Shown piece by piece: positions 1 through 4,331 of a DNA stretch of 5,416 bases. The stretch's first letter is position 1; every line of letters starts with the position of its first letter. A program made the translations under genes and the position numbers. The notes below the pieces were generated by a model. That model ran no database searches and was not told the origin of the DNA. It saw only the letters and a program-made list of their open reading frames with translations. The DNA is from Chloroflexota bacterium (GTDB taxonomy: Bacteria; Chloroflexota; Chloroflexia; Thermomicrobiales; UBA6265), in the NCBI GenBank assembly GCA_023392645.1, contig JAEVYR010000573.1:1-5416 (forward strand), written 5' to 3'.

Positions 1-1008
1 GTAAATGCCAGGTTCGTGGAACACGAGCTCGACGGCAATCCCGTCGCCAGGCCCGACGCCCATCGTCTGGAGGCCGACGATCTTGTTCTCTGGGTTCGCG
101 TTGAAGAATCCGGCGTCGAAGATGCCGCCGACGATGTGGAATGTGCAGTAGACATTCGGTCCGGCGTTCACCACAAAGATGCGAACCGGCTCACCCGCGA
201 TCACCTGGATAGGCTCGTCCACGTACTGGGTGGAGTGGCCGTTGAACGTGACGTAGTCCATCGACCCGTTGCCCATCATCTTGTCGTAGTCGTGATGGTA
301 CACGCCGTTCTCGTCCGGGGTGTCCTCGAAGTAGAAGTCGCTTTGGACCAGCACGACCTCTTGCGCCTCGGTCTCCCAGCCGCCTTCCGGATCGACAATC
401 ATCGCGCCGTACTTGCCCGCGCCGATGTGCATCAGCACCGGCGCCGTGCCGCAGTGGTACATGTACGCGCCCGGGTAACGCGGCGTGAACTGCCACGAGA
501 ACCGCTCGCCCGGGTTGACCGTCTTGTAGTTGACTTCCGGGTTGCCTTCGGCAGAGTGAAAGTCGACCGAGTGAGCGGCGTTCGCCGTTTCCTGGACGTG
601 GAAGTTGAACGTGACCTCGTCGCCTACGCGCGCGCGGAGCTTGTTGCCCGGCACCGAGCCATCGAACGTCCACGCCGCATAGGGAACATTGTCGGCGATG
701 TAGAGCGTGCGGTCGCCGGCGAACATGTTGATCGTCTTCGGGCCTGGCTCGACCGAGGGCAGCATCGGGTCGTATCGCTGGAAGGGCAGGATTTCGGTGG
801 TGACCGGTGCGGCCGTCCCGGTGCCCCCTTCGCTGGCGCTGGAGCCGACGTACCCATCGGTTGGGGTGGCTTCCGCCCCGCCGTGCTCGTGCCCCTGGGC
901 ATTGGCGAGCGCGGGGATGCCGAATGGGAGCGCGAGACCGGTGGTCGCCGCTCCGCGGAGCATGGCGCGTCGATCGATCGGTGAGCCGAGCTTCGGAACG
1001 TTTCTCAT
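1..1008 (-). CDS. NirK/AniA-type copper nitrite reductase-like multicopper oxidase, Tat-exported, C-terminus cut by window edge
   Basis: Open from an ATG at 1008 to the window edge: 336 residues, no stop, probably a few dozen residues missing. A twin-arginine signal is visible (D12-R13-R14-A-M-L-R, a hydrophobic stretch to about residue 34, then A35-N-A37 before Q38), so the mature protein should act outside the cytoplasmic membrane. After a His/Gly/Thr-rich linker (about 38-70) come two cupredoxin domains. Domain 1 has H146-S-V-D-F-H151 and Y-H185-C186 through H194. By analogy with NirK/AniA these give type 1 ligands H146, C186 and H194, type 2 ligands H151 and H185, and catalytic Asp D149. 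Domain 2 has G-P-N at 283-285 followed by H291-I-V-G-G, matching the catalytic His. The seven-residue C186-H194 gap fits the AniA class. The third type 2 His would lie beyond the edge. Oddity: K199 occupies the type 1 axial Met position. Nitrite reduction to NO is the family role; another copper oxidase activity is possible. The RBS TGAGGT supports this start. Confidence 0.88.
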   Translation of the reverse strand, partial: MRNVPKLGSPIDRRAMLRGAATTGLALPFGIPALANAQGHEHGGAEATPTDGYVGSSASEGGTGTAAPVTTEILPFQRYDPMLPSVEPGPKTINMFAGDRTLYIADNVPYAAWTFDGSVPGNKLRARVGDEVTFNFHVQETANAAHSVDFHSAEGNPEVNYKTVNPGERFSWQFTPRYPGAYMYHCGTAPVLMHIGAGKYGAMIVDPEGGWETEAQEVVLVQSDFYFEDTPDENGVYHHDYDKMMGNGSMDYVTFNGHSTQYVDEPIQVIAGEPVRIFVVNAGPNVYCTFHIVGGIFDAGFFNANPENKIVGLQTMGVGPGDGIAVELVFHEPGIY

Positions 1009-1015
1009 GCCTGCT

Positions 1016-1021
1016 ACCTCA
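1016..1021 (-). promoter_or_regulatory. Ribosome binding site of the copper protein gene
   Basis: TGAGGT on the minus strand, seven bases before the ATG at 1008. It decides the start: the twin-arginine pair at residues 13-14 would be lost if the in-frame ATG at residue 16 were used, and no comparable Shine-Dalgarno motif stands before that codon. Confidence 0.6.
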
Positions 1022-1113
1022 AGTTCGCACCATGGCGGTGCTGACCGTTTTCGTGCGCGCTGGAGTTCGCCACCGGGGATGGCGTCCGGCCGCGCCCGCA
1101 TCGAATTCCGATT

Positions 1114-1131
1114 TTGTCAGTATGATAACAA
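1114..1131. promoter_or_regulatory. Imperfect dyad over the candidate -10, possible operator
   Basis: The 18 bases TTGTCAGTATGATAACAA form an imperfect inverted repeat with perfect four-base ends (TTGT/ACAA) and 12 of 18 positions symmetric. It covers the candidate -10, where a repressor could act. It does not match the FNR/CRP consensus well and the binding protein is unknown. The symmetry could be incidental in AT-rich DNA. Confidence 0.25.
1122..1127 (-). promoter_or_regulatory. Candidate extended -10 promoter for the copper protein gene
   Basis: The minus strand reads TGTTATCAT here: a -10 hexamer TATCAT (five of six match TATAAT) preceded by TG one base upstream, i.e. an extended -10 element. 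It lies in a short AT-rich island (about 1110-1136) inside otherwise GC-rich DNA. Initiation would fall near 1115, giving a leader of about 107 bases. No good -35 is seen at the expected spacing (GGGCTT), which is tolerable for extended -10 promoters. The call is a motif match only. Confidence 0.4.
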
Positions 1132-1145
1132 AGCTTGGATCGTGA

Positions 1146-1157
1146 AGCCCATGGGCT
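1146..1157. repeat. Perfect 12-base palindrome in the -35 region of the copper protein promoter
   Basis: AGCCCATGGGCT is its own reverse complement. It overlaps the place where a -35 element would sit (1145-1150) relative to the candidate -10 at 1122-1127. That is the expected place for a regulator of a promoter lacking a -35, but palindromes of this size also occur by chance in GC-rich DNA. Confidence 0.35.
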
Positions 1158-1319
1158 GCGTGGGCCAGGGGTGCTTTCGTCCAAAACGGCTGAATTCGCG
1201 CGCTGTTTCGCAGCGGGATGCCCGAGAAATCGACCTGGATCGGCTCACGATGGATAAATCCGGACCGTCGCGACGGGGATTCTCCGACAACACGATTCCG
1301 TTGTAAGGAAAGTTGCGGC

Positions 1320-1351
1320 ATCCGGCAGCCTCGTCAAGTGAGACGCCGGAT
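1320..1351 (-). terminator. Hairpin after the hydrolase/125-residue gene pair, possible terminator
   Basis: The minus strand has arms ATCCGGC and GCCGGAT, extended inward by GTCTC pairing with GAGGC (one G-U pair and one bulged U), closing a seven-base loop ACTTGAC. The stem is about 12 pairs and begins seven bases after the stop codon at 1359-1361. There is no uridine run right after it (CCGCAACTTTCC follows), so it is not a textbook intrinsic terminator. It may be a 3'-end stabiliser or a weak terminator. Confidence 0.45.
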
Positions 1352-1358
1352 TCTGTGG

Positions 1359-1736
1359 TCACTCGGTGGCGGCCGCCTCCTCGGCGGTGGGTTCGCGCCG
1401 CGCCGCCTTGGCCTGGGCCCGAAGCTCAGCCACGAACTCGGCCATTCGCGCGGAGAGGTTCTCGCCGACCGCATCGAAGGTGAGCATCGTCACCTTGCCC
1501 TTGCCGACGTTCTCGACGGCGAGGATGTCGCCGTTGACGCGCGGCAGCCCACCTACCGCGCCGCCCATGATGTAGATCTGGTTGGGTCGGCCCGACGGCA
1601 GCACCTTGTAGCCGCGCTCGCCGAACCACTCCTTCGCGATCGCGAAGACCTCGCGCATCGGCGCGCGACTCACCGCTTTCCTGTTGAACGCGGTGCGCGC
1701 CATCTCCGCGTTGAACCGTTCCCGATCGTTCGCCAT
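1359..1736 (-). CDS. Uncharacterised 125-residue protein downstream of the UPF0173 hydrolase
   Basis: I do not recognise this family. It runs from ATG at 1736 to TGA at 1359-1361. It looks like a small soluble alpha/beta protein with no signal peptide or membrane segment: a charged N-terminal helix (about 4-18), a second helix (26-41, M-R-E-V-F-A-I-A-K-E-W-F), a Gly-rich beta-rich middle (43-90, with Q-I-Y-I-M-G-G-A-V-G-G and K-V-T-M-L-T-F), then a helix (about 92-113) and an Ala/Glu-rich tail. There are no Cys or His residues, so it is not a metal or zinc-ribbon protein. It starts 18 bases after the stop of the metallo-hydrolase gene on the same strand, so co-transcription is likely. The ribosome binding site is weak (GGGTGG, then AGG touching the start). 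Codon use looks like that of its neighbours, and protein-like hydrophobic patterning supports a real gene. Confidence 0.72.
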   Translation of the reverse strand: MANDRERFNAEMARTAFNRKAVSRAPMREVFAIAKEWFGERGYKVLPSGRPNQIYIMGGAVGGLPRVNGDILAVENVGKGKVTMLTFDAVGENLSARMAEFVAELRAQAKAARREPTAEEAAATE

Positions 1737-1754
1737 CCTGGCTCGCCACCCGTT

Positions 1755-2444
1755 CTAGAACTCGTGCGTCTCGCCGGGTTGCAGCACCAGCACCCGCGAC
1801 GCCGTCTCGGCCTCGACCCGCTGCCTGAACTTCTCCGCATCCTGCCGAATTGGCGGGAAGGTGTTGTAGTGGCTCGGCACGACGATTCCTGGCCGGACCA
1901 GTGTCACCGCCCGGAGCGCGTCGTCGGGTCCCATCGTGAAATGATCGCCGATCGGCAGCAGGGCGATATCAGGGTGTTCCTCACAGATGAGCTGCATGTC
2001 GAGGAAGAGCGCGGTGTCGCCAGAGGCGTAGATCGTCTTGCCACCGAAACGGATCACGAAACCCGCCGGCAGCCCCGGCGCGACAACGTTGCCGTCGGCG
2101 TCGGTGTACGACGAGGTGTGCCAGGCCGGGGTGAATTTGGCAGTGCCGCCGGCGAAGGCGATCGTCCCGCCGTGATTGCCGCCGATCGAATTTTCGACGC
2201 CCTGCGACGCCACCCAGTTGGCCAGCTCGAAGGTCGCAATCACCGTCGCGCCAGTGCGTTTCGCGATCTCGACGGTGTCGCCGACGTGGTCGTTGTGGGC
2301 GTGGGTGAGCAGGATCGTCTGCGGCGACAGCGTGGCCGGGTCGACGTCGCTCACCGGGTTGTCGCCGATGTACGGGTCGAGCAGCACGGTGTGCTGTCCG
2401 TCGTCGAACATGAAGGCCGAGTGACCGAACCAGGTCAGTTTCAT
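1755..2444 (-). CDS. UPF0173-type metal-dependent hydrolase, metallo-beta-lactamase fold
   Basis: Complete, 229 residues, the usual length for UPF0173 (YtkL-like) proteins; ATG at 2444, stop TAG at 1755-1757. It opens with the family pattern M-K-L-T-W-F-G-H8-S. The metal site is visible: H48-A-H50-N-D52-H53, H109 (A-W-H-T), D143 (S-G-D-T) and H192 (S-H-Y-N-T-F), so two metal ions, normally zinc, are expected. The G-D-H168-F-T-M-G-P segment is also typical. There is no signal peptide or membrane segment, so it is cytosolic. The family's physiological substrate is not settled; hydrolysis of an ester, lactone or phosphoester-like bond is the general expectation. It is 72 bases downstream of the amidohydrolase gene and 18 bases upstream of the 125-residue gene. 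AAAGGGA five bases before the ATG is a good ribosome binding site. Confidence 0.93.
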   Translation of the reverse strand: MKLTWFGHSAFMFDDGQHTVLLDPYIGDNPVSDVDPATLSPQTILLTHAHNDHVGDTVEIAKRTGATVIATFELANWVASQGVENSIGGNHGGTIAFAGGTAKFTPAWHTSSYTDADGNVVAPGLPAGFVIRFGGKTIYASGDTALFLDMQLICEEHPDIALLPIGDHFTMGPDDALRAVTLVRPGIVVPSHYNTFPPIRQDAEKFRQRVEAETASRVLVLQPGETHEF

Positions 2445-2516
2445 TCGTGTCCCTTTCGTGGCGCATCTTCAGAAATCTTCGGCAGTCCCGCTGCAACATA
2501 GGTGCCGCGGCGGGCT
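2445..2516. other. 72-base spacer between the complete amidohydrolase and the UPF0173 hydrolase genes
   Basis: I see no clear terminator or promoter. The stretch contains CCGCGG, a short direct repeat (ATCTTC twice, at 2465-2470 and 2475-2480) and the ribosome binding site at 2450-2456. Absence of a strong hairpin is compatible with read-through from the amidohydrolase gene into the hydrolase gene. Confidence 0.4.
2450..2456 (-). promoter_or_regulatory. Ribosome binding site of the UPF0173 hydrolase gene
   Basis: AAAGGGA on the minus strand, five bases before the ATG at 2444. It agrees with the conserved family N-terminus (M-K-L-T-W-F-G-H), so start and site support each other. Confidence 0.6.
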
Positions 2517-4109
2517 TCAGGCTTCGTAAACCGTATCGCCATGCAGGATCGTCTGTCGAATCTCGATGTCGAGCAGCTCGTCGGAGGGGATCGCGGTCGG
2601 ATCCCGCGACAGCACCACCAGATCCGCCAGCATTCCTGGCGCAATCTGCCCCTTGATCGACTCCTCGAACGAGCCGTAGGCGCCGCCCGCGGTATAGGCG
2701 CGCAGGGCCGACTCGATGGTGATCGCCTGTCCCGGCGCCATGTCGTCGCCGTCCATCGTTTTGCGGGTGACCGCGGCGTGGAGATTGACCATCGAATCGG
2801 GCGGGGTCACCGGCACGTCGGAGCTGATACTGAAGGGGATGCCCTCCTGCTGGAAGGCGTCGAGCGGGTAGGCGAGGGCAAGCTGGCGCTCGGTGAAGTT
2901 GCGCAGGTAGGAGTCGCCGAGGTAGTGGACGAAGGTCGGCTGCGGCGCCGCGAACGCCTTCAACGCGACGAGCGTGTCGAGAATGTCCGGAGAGCACATG
3001 CCGCAGTGCTCGACGCGCGGCCGCAGATCCTTGCCGGCGTCAGCACCCAACGCGTGGGTATACGCGTCGAGGATCATCGTGATCGCCCGGTCGCCAATGG
3101 CGTGGGCGGCGAGCTGAAAACCAGCCGCGTGCGCGGCGGCAAAGCGCTCGTTCAACTCCTGTTGATCGTAATACGTAATTCCGGAATTGCCGGGCTGGTC
3201 GGGATAGTGATCGAACATCGCCGCCGTGCGGCCGCCGCCGCTGCCGTCCTGAAAGAGCTTGGCCGGCCCGATCCGCACCCACGCGTCGCCGAATCCCGTC
3301 TGGACGCCGAGCGAGCGCAGCGTGTCGAGCATCTCGTCGATCAGGTGCATGGTGTAGGTGCGGATGCGCAGCTCACCGTCCCGCGCCAGCGAATGGTAGG
3401 CGTCGAGCTGTTCCGCTCGGGTCACCGCGGCTTCGACGACGCTGGTGATGCCCTGCCGGTTGAACGCGCGGCCGGCGTCGTCGAGGTAACGGCGCATGTC
3501 GGCGACGGTGGGGCGGGGAATAACGTGCTGGACGAGCTTCAGCGCCGTCTCGCGCAACAGCCCGGTCGCGCGGCCATGCGCGTCGCGGTCGATCTCGCCG
3601 CCTTGCGGGTCCGGCGTGGTGTCGTCGATGCCGGCGGCGCTCAGCGCGGCAGTGTTCGCGACACCGAGGTGGCCGCAGGTGCGTACCAGCAGCATCGGAC
3701 GGTCGGCGGTGATGGTGTCGAGCTCGTCGCGGGTCGGGTGACGCTGGATGTCGAGCCGGGTGTCGTCGTAGCCGCGCCCCTCCAGCCAGCCGTCGCCCGG
3801 CTGCTCGCGATGGCGCGCCCGGTAGGCATCGAGAATCTCGTCGAGTCGCTGGACCGCGCGTGGCGACGCGTCGACCTGCGCCAGGCTCTCGCCGAATGAG
3901 ATCGGATGGGTGTGATTGTCATTGAAGGCCGGGTGCAGGCAGGCGCCATCCAGATTCACGGTTTCGGCATCCCGCCCGGCGATGGCTTTGACGTCGTCCA
4001 GGTCGCCCGCGGCGCGAATGATGTGTCCGGTAACCAGCACCGCCTCGACGCGGGGCTGTTTCCGGTTGCTCGTCAGGATCGGGCCGCCGGTGTAGATCGT
4101 CGATTTCAA
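2517..4109 (-). CDS. YtcJ-type amidohydrolase (amidohydrolase family 3), complete
   Basis: 530 residues, a normal length for YtcJ-like proteins, from TTG at 4109 to TGA at 2517-2519. An N-terminal beta domain (about 1-60, I-Y-T-G-G-P-I-L-T) leads to the TIM-barrel metal motif H66-T-H68, preceded by P-A-F-N-D-N rather than the common G-F-I-D-S. Further family motifs follow: G-H-L-G-V-A-N (146-152), A-K284-L-F-Q-D-G-S, H336-A-I-G-D, R-V-E367-H368-C and S-S-D431-V-P-V. The C-terminal segment G-M-L-A-D-L-V-V-L closes the beta domain. All expected metal and catalytic residues seem present, so it should be active. The family includes N-substituted formamide deformylase (NfdA) and enzymes hydrolysing other amides or cyclic imides; the substrate cannot be told here. 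There is no signal peptide, so it is cytosolic. It is a paralogue of the partial gene at 4332-5416, probably in the same unit. Confidence 0.92.
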   Translation of the reverse strand: MKSTIYTGGPILTSNRKQPRVEAVLVTGHIIRAAGDLDDVKAIAGRDAETVNLDGACLHPAFNDNHTHPISFGESLAQVDASPRAVQRLDEILDAYRARHREQPGDGWLEGRGYDDTRLDIQRHPTRDELDTITADRPMLLVRTCGHLGVANTAALSAAGIDDTTPDPQGGEIDRDAHGRATGLLRETALKLVQHVIPRPTVADMRRYLDDAGRAFNRQGITSVVEAAVTRAEQLDAYHSLARDGELRIRTYTMHLIDEMLDTLRSLGVQTGFGDAWVRIGPAKLFQDGSGGGRTAAMFDHYPDQPGNSGITYYDQQELNERFAAAHAAGFQLAAHAIGDRAITMILDAYTHALGADAGKDLRPRVEHCGMCSPDILDTLVALKAFAAPQPTFVHYLGDSYLRNFTERQLALAYPLDAFQQEGIPFSISSDVPVTPPDSMVNLHAAVTRKTMDGDDMAPGQAITIESALRAYTAGGAYGSFEESIKGQIAPGMLADLVVLSRDPTAIPSDELLDIEIRQTILHGDTVYEA

Positions 4110-4116
4110 GGTGCTG

Positions 4117-4121
4117 CTCCT
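4117..4121 (-). promoter_or_regulatory. Ribosome binding site deciding a TTG start
   Basis: AGGAG on the minus strand, seven bases before TTG at 4109-4107. The encoded start M-K-S-T-I-Y-T-G-G fits the usual N-terminus of YtcJ proteins, and there is no in-frame ATG close by. This favours the TTG as the true start. Confidence 0.65.
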
Positions 4122-4216
4122 GAGTGAGCCGGAACCGGGTCGGCAATGGTGCCGGCGGCTGAGTCTTGTCTCCCAATCAACGACTGCGGTCTCGACCAGA
4201 GCGCCCGCAGGGTGCG

Positions 4217-4239
4217 GAGCGAAGACATTTCCTTCGCTC
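4217..4239. repeat. Perfect 8-base stem-loop flanked by a 6-base direct repeat
   Basis: GAGCGAAG (4217-4224), a seven-base spacer ACATTTC, then CTTCGCTC (4232-4239) pair perfectly. The hexamer GGTGCG stands directly on each side (4211-4216 and 4240-4245), so the whole block is direct repeat, arm, loop, arm, direct repeat. No uridine run follows on either strand, so it is unlikely to be an intrinsic terminator; it is more like the core of a mobile or REP-like intergenic element. Confidence 0.5.
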
Positions 4240-4258
4240 GGTGCGTGATGTCAGCCGC

Positions 4259-4270
4259 GCAAGCGCTTGC
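4259..4270. repeat. Perfect 12-base palindrome GCAAGCGCTTGC
   Basis: The sequence equals its own reverse complement and lies 19 bases from the stem-loop at 4217-4239, within the same candidate repeat. It could be a protein-binding site or part of the folded structure of the element. Confidence 0.45.
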
Positions 4271-4331
4271 TCGACGTCGTCCGCCGCGCGGGTTGCGCTC
4301 GCAGTGACAATTTCGGGGTATGCGCTGCTCT

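Larger units (their letters stand above)
1009..1358. other. 350-base non-coding region between the hydrolase unit and the copper protein gene
   Basis: No open frame here looks like a protein; the short frames crossing it run into both neighbouring genes out of frame. It holds, in the direction of transcription, a hairpin right after the 125-residue gene (1320-1351), about 160 bases in which I see nothing specific, the palindrome at 1146-1157, the candidate promoter near 1122-1127 and the ribosome binding site at 1016-1021. It therefore looks like a boundary between two transcription units. Confidence 0.55.
4165..4312. repeat. Intergenic element rich in inverted repeats, candidate dispersed repeat
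   Basis: It fills most of the 222-base spacer between the two amidohydrolase genes. Read on the minus strand it begins TTGTCACTGCGAGCG, close in style to the TGTCATTGCGAGCGAAGCG-type intergenic repeats of several bacterial groups, and it contains a run of symmetric blocks. These are CCGCGCGG (4284-4291), CGACGTCG (4272-4279), the palindrome GCAAGCGCTTGC (4259-4270) and the stem-loop at 4217-4239. The spacer separates two same-strand genes without encoding a plausible protein. Multiple genomic copies are expected but cannot be shown from one window; the similarity to known repeats is from memory. Confidence 0.45.

Noticed and set aside
16..984. A 322-codon plus-strand open frame opposite the copper protein gene
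   Set aside because: The minus-strand frame carries a Tat signal and conserved copper ligands; the plus frame is low-complexity Arg/Val/Asp.
1019..1321. A 100-codon minus-strand frame within the non-coding region before the copper protein gene
   Set aside because: There is no ribosome binding site of note and no protein-like pattern, and it overlaps the candidate promoter.
1218..2501. A 427-codon plus-strand open frame over the UPF0173 and 125-residue genes
   Set aside because: It is antisense to two better supported genes and spans their spacers, and its composition (Arg, His, Asp, Val) is typical of a shadow frame.
1981..2997. A 338-codon minus-strand frame running across the amidohydrolase/UPF0173 boundary
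   Set aside because: It is in another frame from two real genes, is Arg-rich, and crosses a stop, a spacer and a start of supported genes.
2502..3899. A 465-codon plus-strand open frame opposite the complete amidohydrolase gene
   Set aside because: It lies fully antisense to a gene with all family motifs, and its product is Arg/Val/Asp-rich without recognisable domains. Long antisense frames are common in GC-rich DNA.
4211..4290. Possible CRISPR array or tRNA-like structure in the spacer
   Set aside because: The repeats are nested palindromes and not evenly spaced direct repeats, and no cloverleaf with a T-loop or anticodon arm can be drawn.
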